DNA of 64,000 nucleotides, taken from positions 124,001 through 188,000 of the forward strand of contig JAEWBG010000101.1 of the NCBI GenBank assembly GCA_023391335.1, given 5' to 3'. The first letter of the stretch is position 1; each line of letters begins with the position of its first letter. Below the pieces are notes generated by a model that saw only the letters and a program-made list of their open reading frames with translations, had not been told where the DNA came from and ran no database searches. The translations under genes and the position numbers were made by a program. The stretch is from Pseudomonadota bacterium (GTDB taxonomy: Bacteria > Pseudomonadota > Gammaproteobacteria > Steroidobacterales > Steroidobacteraceae). This document shows, one piece after another, positions 17,588 to 24,792 of this stretch.

Positions 17588-19006
17588 TCAGTGCATCGTC
17601 TTCGCTTTTTCCACAGCCTCGTCGATGCCGCCCACCATGTAGAACGCTTGCTCCGGCAAGTGATCGTATTCGCCAGCCAAGATGCCCTTGAAGCCGCGGA
17701 TCGTTTCCTTGAGCGGAACGATCTTGCCGTCCTGACCCGTGAACACTTTCGCAACGTTGAACGGCTGCGACAAGAAGCGCTGAATTTTGCGGGCGCGTGC
17801 GACGGTGCGCTTGTCGTCTTCCGAAAGTTCATCCATACCGAGAATCGCGATGATGTCCTGCAGTTCCTTGTAACGTTGCAACACGGCTTGCACGCCGCGG
17901 GCGACGCTGTAGTGCTCTTCGCCGATAACTAGCGGATCGAGCTGACGGCTGGTCGAATCCAACGGATCCACCGCAGGATAAATACCGAGCGCGGCAATCT
18001 GACGAGACAACACGACTGTCGCATCCAAGTGCGCGAACGTGGTTGCCGGCGACGGGTCGGTCAAGTCGTCGGCAGGCACGTAAACGGCCTGAATCGAGGT
18101 GATCGAACCGGTCTTCGTGGAAGTGATGCGCTCTTGCAGCACGCCCATTTCTTCAGCAAGCGTCGGCTGGTAACCCACGGCTGAAGGCATACGGCCGAGC
18201 AATGCGGACACTTCGGTTCCCGCGAGTGTGTAACGGTAGATGTTGTCGATGAAGAGCAGCACGTCGCGGCCCTTGCCGGTTTCGGTCTTTTCGTCGCGGA
18301 AGTATTCCGCCATCGTCAAACCCGTGAGCGCGACGCGCAGGCGGTTGCCCGGCGGCTCGTTCATCTGGCCATACACCATCGCCACTTTGGAGTTGGTCAG
18401 GTCTTTGGTATCGATAACGCCCGACTCGATCATCTCGTGATAGAAGTCGTTGCCTTCACGAGTGCGCTCGCCCACGCCCGCGAACACCGATAGACCCGAG
18501 TGCTGCTTCGCGATGTTGTTGATGAGCTCGAGCATGTTCACGGTCTTGCCCACGCCGGCGCCGCCGAACAAGCCGATCTTGCCGCCCTTCGCGAACGGAA
18601 TCAGCAGATCGATGACCTTGATGCCCGTGACCAGCAATTCCTGACCGCCGGCTTGCTCGTCATACGACGGAGCGGGACGGTGAATCGGCCAATGATCTTT
18701 CGCGGCGACTGGACCCTTCTCATCTTGCGGCGTGCCGAGCACGTCCATGATGCGACCGAGCGTCGCTTTGCCGACCGGCACCGAAATCGGCGCGCCAGTG
18801 GCCTTCACGGTCAGCCCGCGCTGCAAACCTTCGGACACGCCCATCGCGATCGTGCGCACCACGCCATCGCCGAGCTGCTGCTGCACTTCGAGCGTCAGAT
18901 CGACGCCATCCAGTTTCAACGCTTCGTACACCTTCGGAATTTGATCGCGTGGAAACTCCACGTCGATGACGGCGCCGATGATTTGCACGATTTTGCCGGT
19001 AGACAT
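17588..19006 (-). CDS. atpD: F1Fo ATP synthase beta subunit
   Basis: The 472-residue catalytic subunit has the P-loop GGAGVGKTV, the Walker B region LLFIDNIYRYTLAGTEVSAL and the DELSEDD loop corresponding to DELSEEDK. It carries the catalytic nucleotide sites of the F1 hexamer. The NIYRYTLAGTE sequence is the form usual in gammaproteobacteria. It is flanked by repeat elements on both sides, a GTGAG element before atpC and a TATCCGC element after atpG. Confidence 0.99.
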   Translation of the reverse strand: MSTGKIVQIIGAVIDVEFPRDQIPKVYEALKLDGVDLTLEVQQQLGDGVVRTIAMGVSEGLQRGLTVKATGAPISVPVGKATLGRIMDVLGTPQDEKGPVAAKDHWPIHRPAPSYDEQAGGQELLVTGIKVIDLLIPFAKGGKIGLFGGAGVGKTVNMLELINNIAKQHSGLSVFAGVGERTREGNDFYHEMIESGVIDTKDLTNSKVAMVYGQMNEPPGNRLRVALTGLTMAEYFRDEKTETGKGRDVLLFIDNIYRYTLAGTEVSALLGRMPSAVGYQPTLAEEMGVLQERITSTKTGSITSIQAVYVPADDLTDPSPATTFAHLDATVVLSRQIAALGIYPAVDPLDSTSRQLDPLVIGEEHYSVARGVQAVLQRYKELQDIIAILGMDELSEDDKRTVARARKIQRFLSQPFNVAKVFTGQDGKIVPLKETIRGFKGILAGEYDHLPEQAFYMVGGIDEAVEKAKTMH

Positions 19007-19024
19007 TCGTTATCACTCCAAGAA

Positions 19025-19158
19025 GGGGATAGCGGATCGCGGATAGCGGATTTGCCGCTTCGCGCTGCTATCGCAGCCTTTCTAATTTCAATTCACTTCG
19101 TTCGAAATCTTCGGCGTCAGCGTCTGGCCTATCCGCCATCCGCTATCCGCCAGTCACT
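19025..19158. repeat. TATCCGC-family inverted-arm element (atpG-atpD gap)
   Basis: The left arm 19025-19051 contains GGATAGCGGATCGCGGATAG and the right arm 19129-19158 contains CTATCCGCCATCCGCTATCC followed by GCCAGTCACT. The arms are inverted. The element fills nearly all of the 157-bp gap. Confidence 0.8.
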
Positions 19159-19163
19159 TGTTT

Positions 19164-20033
19164 CTACACTGCCGCCGCACCGCCAACGATTTCGCTGATC
19201 TCTTTCGTGATCGCGGCTTGGCGTGCTTTGTTGTAGATCAACTGCAGTTCTTCGATGAGCTTGCCCGCATTGTCGGTGGCGCTCTTCATCGCAACCATGC
19301 GCGCTGCCATCTCGCAAGCGACGTTCTCGACGGCGCCCTGGTAGACCTGCGATTCGATGTAGCGCATCAAGAAGCCATCGAGCAGCTCGGCTGCCGAGGG
19401 TTCATAGATGTAGTCCCACAAGTCCTGCAGCTGCTGCTTGTCGCTTGCTTCCGGCTCGACCGGAAGGAGCTGACGCACGATGGGCTTCTGACTCATCGTG
19501 TTGATGAACACGTTGTTCACGATGAACAAGCGATCGAGCTTGCCCTCGCGATATAGGTCTAACATCACCTTCACGGTGCCGATCAGATCAGCGACGTGCG
19601 GGCGATCGCCCAAATGCGTGACGGTCGCGAGCGTCTTGGTACCCGAAAGGCGGCGGAAGAACTGCACGCCCTTCGATCCGATCAGGCACAGCGAGACTTC
19701 CGCACCCTTCTGCTGCCACTCGCGCATGGCAGCCAGCGTCGTCTTGAACAGGTTCACGTTCAATCCGCCGGCCAAGCCGCGATCCGTGCTAATGACGATG
19801 AAGCCAACTGCCTTGGGCTCACGTTCGGCCAAAAACGGATGACGGAAATCCGGATTTGCCTGGCGCAGATTGCCGATCACTCGGCGAATCTTCTCCGAGT
19901 AAGGACGCGACGCGCGCATGCGATCCTGCGCTTTGCGCATCTTGCTCGCCGCGACCATTTGCATGGCCTTGGTGATTTTCTGCGTGCTCTTGAAGCTCGC
20001 AATCTTGATGCGGATTTCTTTTACGCCAGGCAT
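19164..20033 (-). CDS. atpG: F1Fo ATP synthase gamma subunit
   Basis: The 289-residue rotor shaft begins MPGVKEIRIKIASFKSTQKI (the family reads MAGxKEIRxKI) and ends with ARQAAITKEISEIVGGAAAV, the conserved C-terminal helix. The central STDRGLAGGLNVNLFK is also diagnostic. It couples rotation of the c ring to catalysis. A TATCCGC-type element lies on either side of the gene, toward atpA and toward atpD. Confidence 0.98.
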   Translation of the reverse strand: MPGVKEIRIKIASFKSTQKITKAMQMVAASKMRKAQDRMRASRPYSEKIRRVIGNLRQANPDFRHPFLAEREPKAVGFIVISTDRGLAGGLNVNLFKTTLAAMREWQQKGAEVSLCLIGSKGVQFFRRLSGTKTLATVTHLGDRPHVADLIGTVKVMLDLYREGKLDRLFIVNNVFINTMSQKPIVRQLLPVEPEASDKQQLQDLWDYIYEPSAAELLDGFLMRYIESQVYQGAVENVACEMAARMVAMKSATDNAGKLIEELQLIYNKARQAAITKEISEIVGGAAAV

Positions 20034-20046
20034 GTTTCGATCCCGA

Positions 20047-20177
20047 AGCGGATAGCGGATAGGCCGCTCACGGCGTCCTGCCTTCGCGGCATTGGCACAT
20101 CCGTGTGCGGCACGGACAGCTGATAGGCAGAAGCTTGCATATTCTTGCTAGTCACCAGTCACGATCCGCTAGTCACT
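20047..20177. repeat. TATCCGC-family inverted-arm element (atpA-atpG gap)
   Basis: The left arm 20047-20062 is AGCGGATAGCGGATAG. The right arm 20147-20177 contains GCTAGTCACCAGTCACGATC and then CGCTAGTCACT. It is less regular than its relatives but has the same words and inverted order, with about 85 bp of unrelated sequence between the arms. Confidence 0.65.
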
Positions 20178-20181
20178 TCTC

Positions 20182-21723
20182 TTAATATGTTCCCGTCGAC
20201 GCGAACTCTTCGCAGATCTTCTTCAGTGCCGCTTCGTTTTCAGGCGTGAGCACCGGATTCGCATTAATCGCATCCATCTGAGCCTTGTAGTTCGTCTTGG
20301 CGAACGACTGCAGGCCCGCTTCGAACGCTCCGATCTTGGGACGGTCCACCTTGTCCATGTAGCCGTTGTTCACGGCGTAGATCGACAACGCCATCTCAGC
20401 GACGGACATCGGAGCGAATTGCTTCTGCTTCATCAATTCGGTGACGCGCTGACCACGCTCCAACTGACGGCGAGTCGCTTCGTCGAGGTCTGACGCGAAC
20501 TGCGAGAACGCCGCAAGCTCGCGATATTGAGCGAGCGCGAGACGGATGCCGCCGCCCAACTTCGAAATGATCTTGGTTTGAGCCGCACCACCCACGCGCG
20601 ACACCGAGATACCTGCGTTCATTGCAGGACGAATGCCGGCGTTGAACAGATCGCCTTCCAAGAAGATCTGACCGTCGGTAATCGAGATAACGTTCGTGGG
20701 CACGAATGCCGTCACGTCACCGGCTTGTGTTTCGATGATGGGCAAGCCCGTCAACGATCCAGTCTTACCCTTCACGCGACCGTTCGTCTGCTTCTCTACG
20801 TACTCTTCGTTCACGCGAGCAGATCGCTCGAGCAAACGTGAGTGCAAATAGAACACGTCGCCCGGATACGCTTCGCGGCCCGGCGGACGACGCAACAACA
20901 ATGAGATCTGACGATACGCCCACGCCTGCTTGGTCAGATCGTCATAAATGATCAGCGCGTCTTCGCCCTGATCCATGAAGTATTCGCCCATCGCGCAACC
21001 GGTGTACGGCGCCAAATACTGCATCGCGGCCGGGGTTGAAGCGGAAGCCGCCACGATGATCGTGTGCTTCATCGCATCGTGCTCTTCGAGCTTGCGCACG
21101 ACGTTCGCAATCGAGCTTTGCTTCTGTCCGATCGCAACGTAGATACATTTAATGCCGCTCGACTTCTGATTGATGATTGTGTCGATAGCGAGCGCCGTCT
21201 TTCCTGTCTGACGGTCACCGATGATGAGTTCGCGCTGACCGCGACCGATCGGCACCATCGCGTCGATGGCCTTGTAACCGGTCTGCACCGGCTGGCTCAC
21301 GGACTTACGCGAAATAACGCCTGGAGCGATGCGCTCGATCGGCGAGCGGCGCTCTGCATTGATTGGGCCTTTACCATCGATCGGATTACCGAGCGAATCG
21401 ACTACGCGTCCAAGCAGCGATTCACCCACGGGCACTTCGAGAATGCGACCCGTGGTCTTGACGGTATCGCCTTCGACGATGTGCTTGTACTCGCCAAGCA
21501 CGACCGCGCCGACGGAGTCCTGTTCCAGGTTCAGCGCGAGGCCCGTGCTGCCGCCCGGAAACTCCAACATCTCGCCGTACTTCACGTCTGCCAGACCGTG
21601 AACGCGCACGATGCCGTCCGTGACGGTCACGACCGTACCGACGTCGCGCTCTTCGGCGGCGCTCGCGAATTTGTCGATGCGCGACTTGATCAGATCGCTG
21701 ATTTCAGATGCCTTGATGGCCAT
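20182..21723 (-). CDS. atpA: F1Fo ATP synthase alpha subunit
   Basis: The 513-residue regulatory/structural subunit of F1 begins MAIKASEISDLIKSRIDKFA. It has the P-loop GDRQTGKT and the signature YDDLTKQAWAYRQISLLLRR. The start is set at ATG 21721-21723. The frame is open 31 codons further upstream, but that part is read from the repeat element and is unlike any AtpA. Its length matches the family. Confidence 0.99.
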   Translation of the reverse strand: MAIKASEISDLIKSRIDKFASAAEERDVGTVVTVTDGIVRVHGLADVKYGEMLEFPGGSTGLALNLEQDSVGAVVLGEYKHIVEGDTVKTTGRILEVPVGESLLGRVVDSLGNPIDGKGPINAERRSPIERIAPGVISRKSVSQPVQTGYKAIDAMVPIGRGQRELIIGDRQTGKTALAIDTIINQKSSGIKCIYVAIGQKQSSIANVVRKLEEHDAMKHTIIVAASASTPAAMQYLAPYTGCAMGEYFMDQGEDALIIYDDLTKQAWAYRQISLLLRRPPGREAYPGDVFYLHSRLLERSARVNEEYVEKQTNGRVKGKTGSLTGLPIIETQAGDVTAFVPTNVISITDGQIFLEGDLFNAGIRPAMNAGISVSRVGGAAQTKIISKLGGGIRLALAQYRELAAFSQFASDLDEATRRQLERGQRVTELMKQKQFAPMSVAEMALSIYAVNNGYMDKVDRPKIGAFEAGLQSFAKTNYKAQMDAINANPVLTPENEAALKKICEEFASTGTY

Positions 21724-21740
21724 GTCCGAGTCCTCAGTAA

Positions 21741-21820
21741 ACTGGTTGGCAGTTGGGCGTTGGCGGTCAGAAGCGCAATGCGCTCTTACTGCAAACTGCC
21801 AACCGTCAACTCTCAACCGT
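21741..21820. repeat. GTTGACA/GTTGGCA-family inverted-arm element (atpH-atpA gap)
   Basis: The left arm (from 21741) contains GGTTGGCAGTTGGGCGTTGG and then CGGT. The right arm (to 21820), read in reverse, contains GGTTGAGAGTTGACGGTTGG and then CAGTTTGCAGT. Words of about 7 bp are arranged in inverted arms around a short centre. The right arm reaches the atpH stop codon. The same word family occurs at 31822-31940. Confidence 0.75.
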
Positions 21821-22356
21821 TAATGTGTCACTGCGCCTGCAAGGCGCTCGAGCCGAGCCTTGACCGAACCGTCGATGACGAAATCGCCCGCTCTCACGAT
21901 CGCGCCACCTATCAGCGATGGATCGATCGAACAATGTAAGCGGATGTCGCGCTTGAATCGCTTCTTCAGCGCATCGCTCATTCGCTGGCGCTGCGCGTCA
22001 TCCAGTTGCACCGCCGAGACGAGTTCAACGTCCAAGACGTTTTCGACTTCCGCACGCAGTTTCTCGAAAATCTCCGCGATGTTCGGCAGCAGCGCCAAAC
22101 GCCGATTGGTGGCGAGGGTCAGCAGAAAATTGCGACCGTGCTCATCGAGTGCGCCACCGCATACGTCCGCAATCAGCGCGACCAGATCTTCCAGTGTGAC
22201 GCGCGGATTGGTTAGCAGGTGTGCTGCACGCTCGTCGGACACAACCGCCGCACCGATCGCCAATACCTGCGACCAGCGCTCGAAGCTGTTGTGTTCGCGC
22301 GCGTACTCGAACGCGGCTTTGGCGTAGGGTCTTGCGATAGTCGCTTTTTCAGCCAT
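21820..22356 (-). CDS. atpH: F1Fo ATP synthase delta subunit
   Basis: The 178-residue protein begins MAEKATIARPYAKAAFEYAR, the usual OSCP/delta start, and ends with GAIVRAGDFVIDGSVKARLERLA, the conserved C-terminal segment. It joins the F1 head to the b-subunit stalk. The gap to atpF is 19 bp, while the gap to atpA contains a repeat element. Confidence 0.97.
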   Translation of the reverse strand: MAEKATIARPYAKAAFEYAREHNSFERWSQVLAIGAAVVSDERAAHLLTNPRVTLEDLVALIADVCGGALDEHGRNFLLTLATNRRLALLPNIAEIFEKLRAEVENVLDVELVSAVQLDDAQRQRMSDALKKRFKRDIRLHCSIDPSLIGGAIVRAGDFVIDGSVKARLERLAGAVTH

Positions 22357-22375
22357 GACCTAGTCCGCTTAAGGA

Positions 22376-22855
22376 TCAACCGCGCTCGATTTCGAGTGCG
22401 AGCTGATTGAGGAGATCTGCATGCGCTTTCGCATCGATCTCGCGACCCAACAACTTGCTGGCACCCGCAACCGCAATGGCAGCGACTTCTTTGCTGAGCT
22501 GTTGCCGGGCACGATTCGTCTCGAGGGAGACGACCTCGCGAGCCTCGCCGATCAGTCGCTGACCTTCAGCGATCGCCGTGCCGCGCGCTTCGTCGACCAA
22601 TTCGTTGGAGCGACGATTCGCCTGATCGACGATCTTGCTGGCCTGCACCCGAGCCTCTTTGATGAGCTCGTTGGCATTTGCTTGCGCTTCCGCCAGGCTC
22701 TTCTCAGCACGCTCAGACGAAGCGAGGCCTTCGGCGATCTTGCGTTGACGTTCTTCGATCGCTGCGATGAGCGGCGGCCAAATGAACTTCATCGCGACCC
22801 AACCGAGGATCAGGAGCACGATCGCCTGAATGAACAGTGTTGCGTTTAAATTCAT
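22376..22855 (-). CDS. atpF: F1Fo ATP synthase b subunit
   Basis: From ATG 22853-22855 the product is 159 residues: a membrane anchor (MNLNATLFIQAIVLLILGWV) and a long charged Ala/Glu/Arg helix that forms the peripheral stalk (for example RQRKIAEGLASSERAEKSLA). A nine-codon upstream extension is open but lacks family support. It lies between atpE and atpH. Confidence 0.97.
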   Translation of the reverse strand: MNLNATLFIQAIVLLILGWVAMKFIWPPLIAAIEERQRKIAEGLASSERAEKSLAEAQANANELIKEARVQASKIVDQANRRSNELVDEARGTAIAEGQRLIGEAREVVSLETNRARQQLSKEVAAIAVAGASKLLGREIDAKAHADLLNQLALEIERG

Positions 22856-22921
22856 GGAACGTCGCCTACTGCGGGGAGCCACACGGCCAGCTCAACTGGC
22901 CGCGCGCACGCAGCAATCTGG

Positions 22922-23167
22922 TTAGTGGGATACGAACGGATTTGCAGTCGCAAACCAGAGCGCGATACCCAAGCCGATGATGAACGACGCGTCGACAAGC
23001 GCGAGCAACAAGAACACCTTCGTTTGCAGCACGTTCATCAGCTCAGGCTGACGAGCCGAAGACTCGATGTACTTGGCTGCCATGATGCCCACGCCGATGC
23101 AGGCGCCGAGAGCGCCGATACCGATGATCAAACCGCAGGCGAGAGCGACGAGGCCGATATCCGTCAT
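22922..23167 (-). CDS. atpE: F1Fo ATP synthase c subunit
   Basis: The 81-residue helical hairpin has a Gly-rich first helix (GIGALGACIGVGIMAAKYIE), the polar loop SARQPE, and a second helix carrying the proton-binding Asp59 (LLALVDASFIIGLG). The sodium-type Gln/Glu pattern in helix 1 is absent, so this should be a proton-driven ring. Confidence 0.97.
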   Translation of the reverse strand: MTDIGLVALACGLIIGIGALGACIGVGIMAAKYIESSARQPELMNVLQTKVFLLLALVDASFIIGLGIALWFATANPFVSH

Positions 23168-23212
23168 GATGATTTCTCCGGAAGTGAACTCAAAAGGTGA
23201 ATGAAATTTCGA

Positions 23213-24109
23213 TCAATGATGCGCGTGCGCTTGTCCCAGATAAGCCAGGGTCAGCATCATGAATACGAACGCTTGCAGCAAAACGATCAAGATATGGAAG
23301 ATCGCCCACGCCGTGCCGGTGATCAGATGCAAGCCGATTCCGAGAATGGTGACGCTGCCGCCAAGTCCGGCAATCAGGAAGAAGATCAGCTCGCCGGCGT
23401 ACATGTTTCCGAACAATCGCATGCCGTGAGAGAACGTTCTGCCGAGGTACTCGATCGTGTTCATCGCGAGGTTGGCAACTGCCATCAGAATGGCCGCGAT
23501 CCAGGTCAGCGGGTTGAAGGAAATCTTCGCCATGCCGAAGGGCGCGCTCACCAGTTCGTGCAGAAACCCGCCGAGTCCTTTGATCTTGATGCTGTAGTAG
23601 AAGGCGAGCAGCAATACCCCGAGCGCCATCCCCAACGTCGTGTTCAGATCGGCGGTCGGCAACGGACGCAAGTTATTCAAACCCGCGCCACGCGCCATGC
23701 TCGGGAACATATCGACCGGCAGCAGATCGATCGCATTCATCAATGTCACCCAGCAGAACACGGTAAGCGCGAGCGGTGCGATGTATGTGAGCGAGCCGTG
23801 AACCATGCTCTTGGCCTGCTCCTCGACCATTTCGACGAGCATTTCCACCGCGGTCTGAAACTTACCTGGGACGCCCGAAGTCGCCTTGGAGGCAGCGCGG
23901 CGTAGCACTAGCAATACGATGGCGGCGCACAACACGCCGAAGAAAATTGTGTCCCAATGAACGACTGAAAAATCGACGAGCGAGGTTTGGGTGCGGCTAG
24001 CGAGATAGTGCAAATGGTGCGCGATGTACTCCGAAAAGCTCACGCCTTGCGTGCCGCTTTCGCTTCCCATCAGTCGCAACGTTGCGCTGCCTGCCATCTG
24101 TAAACCCAT
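23213..24109 (-). CDS. atpB: F1Fo ATP synthase a subunit
   Basis: The proton-channel subunit carries the essential arginine in GMRLFGNMYAGELIFFLIAG. The SEYIAHHLHYL N-terminal motif and a C-terminal His pair (AHAHH) are also seen. The start is uncertain. ATG 24107-24109 (MGLQMAGS) has GAAG a few bases upstream. ATG 24070 (MGSESGTQG) would fit the family length better. A TTG at 24124 is also open. The coding part from 24070 down is secure. Confidence 0.95.
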   Translation of the reverse strand: MGLQMAGSATLRLMGSESGTQGVSFSEYIAHHLHYLASRTQTSLVDFSVVHWDTIFFGVLCAAIVLLVLRRAASKATSGVPGKFQTAVEMLVEMVEEQAKSMVHGSLTYIAPLALTVFCWVTLMNAIDLLPVDMFPSMARGAGLNNLRPLPTADLNTTLGMALGVLLLAFYYSIKIKGLGGFLHELVSAPFGMAKISFNPLTWIAAILMAVANLAMNTIEYLGRTFSHGMRLFGNMYAGELIFFLIAGLGGSVTILGIGLHLITGTAWAIFHILIVLLQAFVFMMLTLAYLGQAHAHH

Positions 24110-24139
24110 AATCTTCAAGAACAACCGTTCTGACCAAAA

Positions 24140-24562
24140 TCACACATCGAGCCGCGATTCGCCCGCATCTTTGCTCCGATGCAGCCGTGGACCGAGCACA
24201 AACCACAACCAATACGCGACGAGAGCTCCAACCAATCCACCCAACACCCAGAGCGGTGCGAGGTACGGCGATCGAAACGCGACCACCAGCAGTCCGATCG
24301 TCAGCATCAGCTTGACTGCCCAGGCACCGAACAGCGTTGCCGCGCTCAGGTGTCGTCCGTGAGTCAGTCCATGCCGAAAGAATGTCAGGGTCATATACAC
24401 GGTCCACAACAGACCGATGCAGCCGCCGACCAGCAACGAGACACTCGCGATGCGGCCGTTAACGAGCGCCCCTACGAGGGCGACGATCAAGACCCAACTT
24501 GCCTGCCACGCGAGCAGATACAGAGACTGGCGCGCAGCTACGAGTAGCGGGTTCGCGCTCAT
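24140..24562 (-). CDS. atpI: ATP synthase assembly protein AtpI
   Basis: The 140-residue inner-membrane protein has four predicted hydrophobic segments and leads the operon, which is the position and layout of AtpI. AtpI assists c-ring assembly and is variable in sequence. ATG 24562 follows AGGTGAATTG, a fair ribosome binding site. The 15-30 bp gap to atpB and the promoter at 24694-24722 make it the first gene of the atp transcript. Confidence 0.88.
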   Translation of the reverse strand: MSANPLLVAARQSLYLLAWQASWVLIVALVGALVNGRIASVSLLVGGCIGLLWTVYMTLTFFRHGLTHGRHLSAATLFGAWAVKLMLTIGLLVVAFRSPYLAPLWVLGGLVGALVAYWLWFVLGPRLHRSKDAGESRLDV

Positions 24563-24693
24563 CAATTCACCTGCACAGCGCCGCCAGACAACAAAAATGC
24601 CACCGCGTGAGCCGACGACTCGGCAACGTGTGGCATTGCGTAAATCCTGGAAAGTCCAGCCGATTTTGCCCGCCTGGCCGGAAAAGGCGGCGC

Positions 24694-24722
24694 ATTATAC
24701 GCAGCGTTTTGCGGTGCTTCAA
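24694..24722 (-). promoter_or_regulatory. Sigma-70 promoter of the atp operon
   Basis: On the minus strand, TTGAAG and TATAAT are separated by exactly 17 bp (CACCGCAAAACGCTGCG). The -10 box is a perfect consensus and the -35 box matches four of six. It lies about 130 bp upstream of atpI. This is the best promoter match I found in the window. Confidence 0.85.
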
Positions 24723-24792
24723 GGAAAGGTGCAGCGTGCTCGGATTGCACAAAATCCGGCTCAAAATCGCTGGCGAGCAGCGATGCTGCGCA

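Noticed and set aside
17496..21820. CRISPR or tandem guide array in the atp gaps
   Set aside because: Arms are inverted and short, with no spacers, and separated by genes.
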